Shown here piece by piece: positions 39,908 through 47,331 of a stretch of DNA of 64,000 bases; within the stretch, counting starts at the first letter, position 1, and the number at the start of each line of letters is the position of its first letter. This stretch comes from Rhodococcus sp. HNM0563 (GTDB taxonomy: Bacteria; Actinomycetota; Actinomycetes; Mycobacteriales; Mycobacteriaceae), in NCBI RefSeq assembly GCF_012726195.1, contig NZ_JAASAF010000001.1, positions 1 through 64,000 of the forward strand. The letters run 5' to 3'. The position numbers were made by a program, and so were the translations under genes. The notes beneath the pieces are model-generated. The model saw nothing but the letters and a program-made list of their open reading frames with translations. It searched no databases and had not been told where the DNA came from.

Positions 39908-39973
39908 TCAGAGGAGGATGCCCAAGCCGGCGAGCAGAGTGAGCAGGGTGGCGCCGAGTGATCCGAGAACCAT
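39908..39973 (-). CDS. Candidate 21-residue hydrophobic peptide (unannotated mini-gene)
   Basis: A 21-codon frame from ATG 39973 to TGA 39908 encodes a peptide that is almost wholly Leu, Gly, Ala, Thr, Val and Ile, with no charged residue, so it would span a membrane once. Support for translation is strong for its size: the sequence CGAAGGAGGAAACC directly before the ATG contains a full AAGGAGG with ideal spacing. It stands alone in a 423-base gap on the minus strand, downstream of and co-oriented with the acyl-CoA dehydrogenase (202 bases away) and convergent with the mycolyltransferase. Function is not recognised. A small membrane regulator, a leader peptide, or a small envelope peptide are possibilities; chance is not excluded. 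Confidence 0.5.
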   Translation of the reverse strand: MVLGSLGATLLTLLAGLGILL

Positions 39974-40175
39974 GGTTTCCTCCTTCGTTCGGTGAGCCTC
40001 GGCCCGGTTCGGACCTGAGGGGGCGGCCTCGGCCCCCGATGGGGGGTGAGGGCCTCGGTCGCCCACCACAGACATACCCCACCTTGGCGGTATCAATCCT
40101 CGGTTGCGTCGAAATCTGGAGGGAGGTGGGCTGTCTCGTTCCGTGAACTCCTGCCCGATGGGGCTACGGCGCAGG

Positions 40176-41318
40176 TCAGCCGGCCAGTGACCGGGCAATC
40201 ACGAGACGCTGGATCTGGTTCGTGCCCTCGAAGATCTGGGTGATCTTCGCGTCGCGCATGAACCGCTCGACGGGAAAGTCACGTGTGTAGCCGTACCCAC
40301 CGAGGACCTGTACGGCGTCGGTCGTAACCTTCATCGCGGCGTCCGTGGCTACCAGCTTTGCGACCGAGGCCTGACGTGAATAGGGAAGACCTGCGTCCTT
40401 ACGTCGAGCGGCATCGATGTAGGTTGCGCGCGCGGAGTCGACGGCGGCAGCCATGTCGGCCAGAACGAAACCGAGACCCTGATGGTCGATGATCGCCTTG
40501 CCGAAGGCCTTCCGCTCCTTCGCGTATGCGGTTGCTTCGTCGAGAGCGGCCTGAGCGAGTCCGGTCGCGACGGCAGCGATGCCGAGTCGTCCTGAATCGA
40601 GAGCGCTGAACGCAATGGGAAGGCCCTGCCCCTCGGCGCCGATGCGACGCTCGGCGGGAACGAAAGCATCGTCGTAATGGGCTGCGGTGGTCGGGATCGC
40701 ATGCAGGCCCATCTTCTCCTCGGGCTTCCCGAAAGTCAGGCCGTCAGTTCCGGCGGGCACCAGAAAACAGGAGATGCCCTTGCTGCCGGTGTCGCTCGTC
40801 CGCGCGAACAAGGTGTAGAAGTCCGCTTTGCCGCCGTTGGTGATCCACGCCTTCGAGCCGTTGATTCGATATCCGCCTGGGGTCGCCTGAGCCCGGCAGG
40901 TCAGGGCCGCTGCATCGGAGCCGGCCTGCGGTTCGGACAGGCTGTAGGCGCCGATGGTCTCGCCACCGAGCATGTCGGGAAGCCACTGGGATTTCTGCTC
41001 GTCGGTGCCGTGCGTCGCGACTGCGAAGCACGACAGGCCGTGCACGCTCACAGCGACGGCGACTGCTGCCCACCGTGCGCCGAGCTCCTCGAGAACCTGG
41101 AGGTACACCTCGTACGGCTGATTTCCGCCTCCGAACTCTTCGGCGTAGGGGAGGCTGAGCAGTCCGGCTGCGCCGAGCGCGGGGAACACACCTTCCGGGA
41201 AGGTCTCGTTGCGTTCGTGTTCGACGACGCGGGGTGCGAGTACTTTGTCGGCGACGTCGCGTGTGAGCTCGATCAGGTCGTAGGCCTCGGGGGTGGGTAA
41301 CAGGCGCTCGACGGGCAC
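40176..41318 (-). CDS. Acyl-CoA dehydrogenase
   Basis: FAD enzyme of 380 residues catalysing alpha,beta-desaturation of acyl-CoA in beta-oxidation or branched-chain amino-acid breakdown. The FAD/substrate motifs YSLSEPQAGSDAA and WITNGGKADFY are seen. The catalytic Glu lies in QIFEGTNQIQR, the short-chain acyl-CoA dehydrogenase position, and the ETF-side GGYGYTRDFPVERFMRDAKI is complete. The GTG at 41318 is selected over an earlier in-frame ATG (41348) because GAGGAG lies 7 bases upstream of it. It is divergent from the TetR gene, with operator-like palindromes in the 70-base gap. The chain-length preference is unknown. Confidence 0.93.
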   Translation of the reverse strand: MPVERLLPTPEAYDLIELTRDVADKVLAPRVVEHERNETFPEGVFPALGAAGLLSLPYAEEFGGGNQPYEVYLQVLEELGARWAAVAVAVSVHGLSCFAVATHGTDEQKSQWLPDMLGGETIGAYSLSEPQAGSDAAALTCRAQATPGGYRINGSKAWITNGGKADFYTLFARTSDTGSKGISCFLVPAGTDGLTFGKPEEKMGLHAIPTTAAHYDDAFVPAERRIGAEGQGLPIAFSALDSGRLGIAAVATGLAQAALDEATAYAKERKAFGKAIIDHQGLGFVLADMAAAVDSARATYIDAARRKDAGLPYSRQASVAKLVATDAAMKVTTDAVQVLGGYGYTRDFPVERFMRDAKITQIFEGTNQIQRLVIARSLAG

Positions 41319-41351
41319 GGCGGAACTCCTCGCAGAAGACGGATACACAAA

Positions 41352-41384
41352 ATAGTACTAGGAGTGATACTGCAGTACTGTATC
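41352..41384. promoter_or_regulatory. Divergent promoter/operator for acyl-CoA dehydrogenase and TetR gene
   Basis: The 70-base gap contains TAGTACTA (41353-41360, perfect palindrome) and GATAC-N9-GTATC (41366-41384) enclosing TACTGCAGTA. A minus-strand -10 TACTAT (41352-41357) for the dehydrogenase and a plus-strand -10 TACTGT (41376-41381), seven bases before the tetR ATG, both lie inside these elements. Binding of the TetR protein would block both promoters. Confidence 0.6.
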
Positions 41385-41388
41385 GAGT

Positions 41389-41970
41389 ATGGCAAGAGTA
41401 GGGGTACGGCGCACCACTGCACGGCAGGCGCAACTGTTCGACCAGCTTGTCGAGTTGTTCCTGGCCGAAGGATTCGCGCACTTCACTCTCGAGGACATTG
41501 CAACTCGTCTGCGGTGTTCGAAATCGACACTCTATGCCCTCGCCGAGAACAAGGACCGACTCGTCTACGCCGTCACCGTCCATTTCTTTCGCGGCGCAAC
41601 CGAGCGTGTCGAAGCCGACATCGCGGACGCCGCAGGAGCCGAGACGCGCATCCGCACCTACCTCGAATCCGTCGGCAGGCAGCTCGAACCCGCATCGGCC
41701 CGCTTCATGGAGGACATCGCCGCAACACCGGTCGCGCGGGAGGTGTACGAGCGCAACACCCGCCTCGCAGCCGGCCGGATCCGGGCACTGATCTCGGACG
41801 GCGTCGATGCCCGCGAGTTGCGCGACGTGCACGCGGCCTTTGTCGCCGACGTCATTGCCACAGTGATGGTGCGTATCCAGCAGCGGCAGGTGGCGCAGCA
41901 GACCGGTCTCGACGACGCGCAGGCCTATCGCGAACTCGCGGCGCTTCTGACCCACGGTATGACGACCTGA
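41389..41970 (+). CDS. TetR-family transcriptional regulator
   Basis: Repressor-type regulator of 193 residues. The N-terminal helix-turn-helix is FTLEDIATRLRCSKSTLYALAENKDRLVYAV, and the rest is a helical ligand domain (TetR_C type). There is no ribosome site. Instead a -10 box TACTGT ends seven bases before the ATG, the geometry of a leaderless transcript starting on the A of ATG. It is divergent from the acyl-CoA dehydrogenase, so it most likely controls that gene and itself in response to an acyl-CoA or related ligand (inference). Confidence 0.9.
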   Translation: MARVGVRRTTARQAQLFDQLVELFLAEGFAHFTLEDIATRLRCSKSTLYALAENKDRLVYAVTVHFFRGATERVEADIADAAGAETRIRTYLESVGRQLEPASARFMEDIAATPVAREVYERNTRLAAGRIRALISDGVDARELRDVHAAFVADVIATVMVRIQQRQVAQQTGLDDAQAYRELAALLTHGMTT

Positions 41971-41989
41971 GGCACCTTACGATCGGGGC

Positions 41990-42577
41990 ATGGACCAGAA
42001 GCTGCAGGTACCGATCCGGCTCGGGATCATCGTGGCGAGTGTGCGTGAGGGCAGGGTCGCCCCTGTCGTCGCGAACTGGTTCGCCGAGGCGGCGAGACGC
42101 TATTCGACGGTAGATGCTCAGGAGTTCGACATCGACATCATCGATCTCGCTCGGACGCCGTTACCCCAAGAGCTTTCGGGAGGATCCGAAGTCGAGGCGT
42201 TCACGCGGCGGATCGATGCGGCGGAAGCATTCGTCGTGGTCACCTCCGAGTACAACCACGGTTATCCGGCAGCGCTCAAGACAGCCATCGACAGTGTCAA
42301 GCATGAATGGCGCGCGAAGCCGGTCGGATTCGTGTCCTATGGCGGGCTGTCCGGTGGGCTCCGTGCGGTCGAGCAGTTACGGCAGGTCGTCGTGGAGGTT
42401 CATATGGTGCCGGTGCGGGAGTCCGTGAGCTTCCACCGCGTCAAGCACGCCTTCGACGCAGACGGTACGACGCGCGATGGTGCGGCCATCGACGCCGCCG
42501 AGCGGATGCTCGGGCAGCTGGAGTGGTGGGTGCACGCAGTCAGGTGTGGCCGGAGATCACGCCCGTACCCGGGCTGA
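41990..42577 (+). CDS. NAD(P)H-dependent FMN reductase
   Basis: Flavodoxin-like reductase of 195 residues from the NADPH-dependent FMN reductase family (SsuE/chromate/azo-reductase type). The P-loop for FMN is IIVASVREGRVAP, and the characteristic TSEYNHGYPAALKTAIDSVKHEW and GFVSYGG follow. It lies 19 bases after the TetR gene and is probably co-transcribed, which hints at a redox role linked to the divergent dehydrogenase. The last 15 residues are Arg-rich and less family-like. Confidence 0.9.
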   Translation: MDQKLQVPIRLGIIVASVREGRVAPVVANWFAEAARRYSTVDAQEFDIDIIDLARTPLPQELSGGSEVEAFTRRIDAAEAFVVVTSEYNHGYPAALKTAIDSVKHEWRAKPVGFVSYGGLSGGLRAVEQLRQVVVEVHMVPVRESVSFHRVKHAFDADGTTRDGAAIDAAERMLGQLEWWVHAVRCGRRSRPYPG

Positions 42578-42680
42578 CCGCACCGTAGTCGGCGCAAGCC
42601 CGGCCGTTCACGGTCGGGAGGAGGTCGGGAACGGTGTTCGAAGCGTCGTCACATGGATCGACGACCCATGCCGTGCGCGG

Positions 42681-42725
42681 ATGCTCACCGCGAAGATGCT
42701 CACCGCGAAGATGCTCACCGCGAAG
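42681..42725. repeat. Three perfect 15-bp tandem repeats at the eccE stop
   Basis: Three exact head-to-tail copies of ATGCTCACCGCGAAG (42681-42695, 42696-42710, 42711-42725). The eccE stop codon (reverse complement at 42715-42717) lies inside the third copy. The other two follow it in the 137-base gap to the FMN reductase. Each unit carries the same in-frame stop, so slippage would not change the protein. Confidence 0.9.
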
Positions 42726-44355
42726 AGACGGACTCCATGGTGCGGGGGCGTCCGATGTGGGCGGACTCGGCCGCGATGGTGACGAGCGTCAGTGTCATCC
42801 GCTTTCGATGTGTGGTGAGCACAATCCGATTGCCGAATCCGTTCGGCTGTTCGATGGCAATGGTGGGAGATTCGCGGGGCCACTGATCCGGGTGTGCATG
42901 CACGTGGATCGTGCCGGGGTGCCGCCTGCCGGTCGGCCGTACTCCGTCGAAGACCACGGTGTCGAACTCGCGGTCGTCGGGATACTCGCCGGCGATCCGC
43001 AGTCGATCCGGTGATGCGGCACCGTTCAGCAGTGGGCGCCAGGCATCGGCGCGATCGGTGTGGATCACCACGCGCGCACCGACCGCCACCGCGCGGAATA
43101 CGATCTGCTGCGCGAGATACAACTCGCCCGCCACATGGACCGAGTCCACTCCGGGGCCGGTGAGGCGTACCGCGACTGCTCGTCCGGACTCGTCCGAGCC
43201 GATCAGCTGACCGCAGCCCGCGACGGGCAGTGCCAACTCGTCGAGAGATCCACGACCGACGCTGCGCAGATCGGTGATGTCCTCGAGTCCGTTCGCCGCA
43301 TACGGCAGGGATGCGAGCAGCACTTCACGCTCGCGCCCGTGGACGGTGCGCACACCGGAGGCGAGCGGTGCCTCGTGGGTGCGGGTGGTGTACCGGACGA
43401 GGCCTCCGACCCGTGTCGTGCCGAAGGACCCGGGGCGCATGCGCACCGTCACCGTCGACGACAGTGACGGGTGGGTCCAGATCTCGGTCAGGGTGCGCGC
43501 GTCGAGTCGCCGCGGATCGAGTACCCCACCCGTGCTGTAGCCGGTGGGAAGGCGGACATGACGCCAGGACTCCTCTGCCGTCAGCGGATCGGCGCCGTGA
43601 GTGATCCGGAGGGCAGCAGATCGGATCTCCTGTGCGGTCAGCAGCCTTGCCTCGCAGCCGGAATCGCTCAGCGCACGCACCACTCGCCGGGCCGACGCAG
43701 TGATCGTGCGGGTCGCGCCTCGGGCGCCACCGCCGCGCCGGTCCACGGCGTCGCGACACGTCGACGCATCGAGGCGTAGTGCAACCCACACCGTGCGCAT
43801 CGCGGCAGCAGGCAGGGGGCCGATCAGCTGCGCATAGACCTGCCCCGCGGGCGTCGCGTCCAATACGCGTCGACCGTGGACGACGACATCGATTCCGTCG
43901 AGGGTCACGTCGTGTCGGCGCAGGCAGCCGGAGAGCGCGCCCAAGGGCAGAGTCAGCGACGAGTCGGCACGATCTCGTGCCAGCAGTGTGATGACCCCAG
44001 CAGGTGCGAGCACCTCGACGACCGCAGTTACTTGTGTTCCGTCCCAACGTAAACCGATCGGCCGGCCGGTCGGCTGTGCTGCATCGCGGATCTCCGCGCA
44101 GGCGTGTGCTCTCGGAAATCTGTACCGCAACAGCGTCATCGCAGCGTCGATCACACCGAGGCCGCGGACCCGGAGAAGCATGAGAACCGCGGTGGCAGCC
44201 GCTGCGGCGGCTGCCGCCCATGGGGGCGCACCCGACACGGCCACTGCGATCCAGACCACGAGTGCAGCGCACTGCGCCATGACGATCCGTGAGATGAGGC
44301 GGGGCCGTTCGTACACGGATCTTTCCCGCACGACCTCGGACACAGTTCGATCCAC
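42715..44355 (-). CDS. eccE4: Type VII secretion protein EccE
   Basis: Membrane component of 546 residues, at the edge of the ESX membrane complex with EccB, EccC and EccD. Two hydrophobic segments near the N-terminus (about 20-40 and 42-62) are followed by a large soluble domain with the segment VTAVVEVLAPAGVITLL typical of EccE. The start is GTG at 44355, preceded by GGGGGGAG; the frame extends upstream only with implausible sequence. The gene is divergent from eccB. Mycobacterium tuberculosis ESX-4 lacks eccE, so its presence here makes the locus a complete ESX-4. Confidence 0.85.
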   Translation of the reverse strand: MDRTVSEVVRERSVYERPRLISRIVMAQCAALVVWIAVAVSGAPPWAAAAAAAATAVLMLLRVRGLGVIDAAMTLLRYRFPRAHACAEIRDAAQPTGRPIGLRWDGTQVTAVVEVLAPAGVITLLARDRADSSLTLPLGALSGCLRRHDVTLDGIDVVVHGRRVLDATPAGQVYAQLIGPLPAAAMRTVWVALRLDASTCRDAVDRRGGGARGATRTITASARRVVRALSDSGCEARLLTAQEIRSAALRITHGADPLTAEESWRHVRLPTGYSTGGVLDPRRLDARTLTEIWTHPSLSSTVTVRMRPGSFGTTRVGGLVRYTTRTHEAPLASGVRTVHGREREVLLASLPYAANGLEDITDLRSVGRGSLDELALPVAGCGQLIGSDESGRAVAVRLTGPGVDSVHVAGELYLAQQIVFRAVAVGARVVIHTDRADAWRPLLNGAASPDRLRIAGEYPDDREFDTVVFDGVRPTGRRHPGTIHVHAHPDQWPRESPTIAIEQPNGFGNRIVLTTHRKRMTLTLVTIAAESAHIGRPRTMESVSSR

Positions 44356-44418
44356 AGCGCTCCCCCCGACACCGATCGGGCGGCCCTGTGGGTGCGCGCC
44401 CGAACTTCCCGATGTGCA

Positions 44419-44428
44419 ACTGTACTGT
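44419..44428. promoter_or_regulatory. Overlapping divergent -10 boxes for eccE and eccB
   Basis: The sequence ACTGTACTGT gives a plus-strand TACTGT (44423-44428) facing eccB and a minus-strand TACAGT (44419-44424) facing eccE. -35 elements are not clear, so this is a suggestion only. Confidence 0.35.
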
Positions 44429-44464
44429 GTTGCGGCAGTGAGCGTGCCGCACGGGGGAGGACAC

Positions 44465-45922
44465 ATGGCATCGCAACCCACCACTCGATGGCAGGTAAGC
44501 GGTTACCGATTTCTGATGAGACGGATGGAGCATGCGCTCGTTCGCCGAGACGTGCGCATGGTCCATGACCCCATGCGCTCACAGTCGCGGTCGCTGATGG
44601 TGGGGGCGGTGATCGCCTGCCTGGTTCTTGCCGGGTGCGCCGCGTTGGCCCTGTTCCGGCCCCAGGACAAGATCGGCAATGCGGAACTCGTGGTCGGCAG
44701 GGATTCCGGTGCGCTCTACGTTGCGATCGACGGAACATTCCATCCCGCGATGAATCTCGCATCCGCGCGGCTTGTGCTCGATGATCCCGTCGAACCGACC
44801 GTCGTAGCCGACGAGGAACTGGAGGCCCGTCCCAGAGGGCCGCTCGTCGGCATTCCCGGTGCTCCGTCGTCCCTGGCGTACGTCGGACACGACACACCCT
44901 GGACCGTGTGCGACACGGTCGATTCAGGCGGACGGCAGTTCGTCACGACCGCGGTCTCGGCAGGCGTGCCCGAGTATTCCGGTGTCGGTGGCCCGCTCGA
45001 CGACGACGAAGCGCTCCTCATCACCTCCGAGGGGGAATTCCACCTCGTCTACGGAGACGGCAGAGCCGAGATCGATCCGCAGGACCGCGCACTGACGCGG
45101 GTCCTGGGACTCGACCTCGGGTCGGCGAGGCCCGTAGGCGCAGGATTGCTCGCGGCACTCCCGGAACTACCGGAGCTCACCGCGCCGGACATCCCGGATG
45201 CGGGGAGCATCCCGCGAGTGCCGATAGGTGGTCTTCGCGTCGGATCTGTTGTCGGACTCGCGGAACCGAACGGTCAGCGCTATTACGTCGTACTGAGCGA
45301 TGGCGTGCAGGAGGTGTCGAGCGCGACTGCACAGATCATTCATACGTCGGATTCACAGGGCATCGCCGAGATTCCGATCGTTCCGCCCGACACTCTCGCG
45401 GACGCGCCGACGGTACAGCACCTCGAGGTCGGCACGTTTCCCACGGTCGTACCCACGATCCTCGGGCCCGCTGACAGGCCCGTCGGGTGTCTGACATGGG
45501 AACCGGAAGCGGGACCCGAGGATCAGCGACGATCGGGTCTGGTGCTGTCGGCGGGTGAAGCCCTGCCGATTGCCGAGGACGCGATCCCGGTCGAGCCCGC
45601 GCAGGCCGACGGACCGGGACCGAACGTGGATGCCGTCCATATTCCTCCGGGGCGTGGCACATTCGTGCAGACGACGTCGGTCGTCCCCGACAGCGAACGC
45701 CGAGGTGCACTGTTCTACGTCGCAGACACCGGTGTCCGTTACGGCGTAGCCGATGCTGCGGCGGCCAGGGCACTCGGGTTGGAGGGAGACCCGGCGCGAG
45801 CGCCGTGGCAGATCATCGGCTTGCTCGCCCCCGGGCCCTCGCTCGGGCATGCCGAGGCGTTACTCGCTCACGATGGTGTCGCCCCGGACCCGCGACCTGG
45901 ACCGATCGGCGCAGGAGAATGA
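44465..45922 (+). CDS. eccB4: Type VII secretion protein EccB
   Basis: EccB of 485 residues, a single-pass membrane protein with a large periplasmic domain. It begins ASQPTTRWQVSGYRFLMRRMEHALVRRD, the universal EccB start, followed by DPMRSQSRSLMVGAVIACLVLAGCAALALFRP (cytosolic end plus one membrane helix at about 43-65). The periplasmic part contains the two conserved cysteines (VCDTV and GCLTW). The ATG at 44465 has GGGGGAGG before it. The 3' end overlaps the convergent mycP by 55 bases. Confidence 0.95.
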   Translation: MASQPTTRWQVSGYRFLMRRMEHALVRRDVRMVHDPMRSQSRSLMVGAVIACLVLAGCAALALFRPQDKIGNAELVVGRDSGALYVAIDGTFHPAMNLASARLVLDDPVEPTVVADEELEARPRGPLVGIPGAPSSLAYVGHDTPWTVCDTVDSGGRQFVTTAVSAGVPEYSGVGGPLDDDEALLITSEGEFHLVYGDGRAEIDPQDRALTRVLGLDLGSARPVGAGLLAALPELPELTAPDIPDAGSIPRVPIGGLRVGSVVGLAEPNGQRYYVVLSDGVQEVSSATAQIIHTSDSQGIAEIPIVPPDTLADAPTVQHLEVGTFPTVVPTILGPADRPVGCLTWEPEAGPEDQRRSGLVLSAGEALPIAEDAIPVEPAQADGPGPNVDAVHIPPGRGTFVQTTSVVPDSERRGALFYVADTGVRYGVADAAAARALGLEGDPARAPWQIIGLLAPGPSLGHAEALLAHDGVAPDPRPGPIGAGE

Positions 45923-47331
45923 GTGTTGCTCGCATGTCTCCGCCTACGTGCACGTTCCCGGAAGGGCAGTGCGGCGAGCAGCGCGGCGACGAGTAGGACG
46001 AGGACCGCGGCACCGCCGCTCCATGCAACGAGTCGTGCAGTCGGGTCGGGAGGTTCCACGTGCGCGGGGCCTGCGATCGCTCTAGGGGCCGCAGGGTGGT
46101 CCTGCTCGACCGGTAGTGGTGCGGTGACCGCGGCCAACGGATCGATCACGCCGTGCCCGACCCGCGGGTTCCAGCCTTCCGCAGGTGCGTGGGCGGTCGA
46201 CTCGATGCGGTCCATCACGGCGCGGGCGTCGAGGTGGGGATGGCGGGCTCGCACCAACGCGACTGTTGCAGAGACCAGTGGTGCGGAGAAACTCGTTCCG
46301 GAGAGCGGCACCGGACCCTGGGCGCCGACCTGTGCGTCTATGAGACCGTCGGAGAACGGGTCGAGGGAGACGATGCCGTTTCCGGGCGCTGCGACATCCA
46401 CCCACGGCCCGGGAACACTCTCGTCGGACGGTGTGCCGTCGGCTTCGACCCAGCCGACCGTGAGCACATAGTCGTCATACCAGGCGGGGGAGGCGATCGT
46501 CGTGATCGAATCCCACGGATCTGCCTGCGGGTCGAGCGGATTCGCTGCAGGAGGATTCCCCGCCCGGCACACATCCTTGTTCCCCGCCGCCGCGACCACC
46601 ACCGCGTCTTCGACGTCGGTGGCGTACTGGACTGCCGCGCCGAGCGGTCCGTCGGCGATCCCGTCGACCGCGAGCGTGCACGCGACCTCCGAGATGTTGA
46701 TGACGGTGGCGCCGAGGTCTGCAGCATGCCGCACCGCAGACGCCAGGGTGCGCACGTCACCGTAACCGGGAGAGTTCTGCGCGGCCGCTTCGTCGCCGGC
46801 GGAGCGGTCGGAATAGTTGCGGCTGGATTGACGGATGGCGATGACCTCGACGTCGGGGGCGCCGCCGGCGAATCCCGACCCCGCGACCGGTTGCGCCGCG
46901 ATGAGACCGGCGACGAGGGTCCCGTGCGCGTCACAGTCGACCGTGCCGTCGTCGGTAGCCACGTAGTCGCCGCCCGGGGTGAGTCGGGGGAGTCGCGGGT
47001 GCGGGTTCACTCCCGTATCGATCACAGCCACGATCTGACCTGCACCGCGCGTCAGCGGCCACACCCGCTCGAAATTCATGATGCGTTGTGCGAGCGGTCG
47101 CTGCAGGCTGTCGGCGACAGGCCTGCCCCGGGTGCACATATTGCGCTGTTCGGTCGCCTCCGGGGCCCCGGGTTCGCCCGCGGCGGGCAGCAGTCCGCTG
47201 TCGGGGACGGGGGGAGTTGCGGTGGCCGGTCCCGCTGCCGCGATCGTGACGACCAGAGCGGTGACGAGCGAGGCAGCGGTGAGCCGTCGACGATGTGTCG
47301 CCCGCCGCGAGAGCGCCGGGAGGTCGCTCAC
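45868..47331 (-). CDS. mycP4: Mycosin, type VII secretion subtilisin-like protease
   Basis: Membrane-anchored serine protease of 487 residues that caps the ESX complex. It has a signal peptide (hydrophobic 18-34) and a complete catalytic triad, Asp105 (VIDTGVNP), His136 (DAHGTLVAG) and Ser347 (SGTSFSAP). It also has the mycosin-specific cysteines and a C-terminal membrane helix (LVAWSGGAAVLVLLVAALLAALPF) followed by a basic tail. The GTG start at 47331 overlaps the eccD stop, so the two are translated together; the long open frame upstream of it is antisense noise within eccD. Confidence 0.95.
   Translation of the reverse strand: MSDLPALSRRATHRRRLTAASLVTALVVTIAAAGPATATPPVPDSGLLPAAGEPGAPEATEQRNMCTRGRPVADSLQRPLAQRIMNFERVWPLTRGAGQIVAVIDTGVNPHPRLPRLTPGGDYVATDDGTVDCDAHGTLVAGLIAAQPVAGSGFAGGAPDVEVIAIRQSSRNYSDRSAGDEAAAQNSPGYGDVRTLASAVRHAADLGATVINISEVACTLAVDGIADGPLGAAVQYATDVEDAVVVAAAGNKDVCRAGNPPAANPLDPQADPWDSITTIASPAWYDDYVLTVGWVEADGTPSDESVPGPWVDVAAPGNGIVSLDPFSDGLIDAQVGAQGPVPLSGTSFSAPLVSATVALVRARHPHLDARAVMDRIESTAHAPAEGWNPRVGHGVIDPLAAVTAPLPVEQDHPAAPRAIAGPAHVEPPDPTARLVAWSGGAAVLVLLVAALLAALPFRERARRRRHASNTHSPAPIGPGRGSGATPS

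Larger units (their letters stand above)
39753..40175. other. 423-base gap holding only a hairpin and the mini-gene
   Basis: Apart from the terminator at 39764-39801 and the 21-codon frame at 39908-39973, nothing coding is supported here. The part between the mini-gene and the acyl-CoA dehydrogenase stop (39974-40175) is GC-rich and would be the 5' region of the mini-gene. No promoter with good spacing was found in it. Confidence 0.5.

Noticed and set aside
42681..42725. Possible CRISPR-like array
   Set aside because: The units are only 15 bp and directly tandem without spacers, so it is a simple tandem repeat.
43988..44464. Upstream extension of eccB overlapping the divergent eccE gene
   Set aside because: EccB proteins begin at the RWQVSGYRFLMRR region. 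The ATG at 44465 has a strong ribosome site, and the extension would overlap eccE on the other strand.
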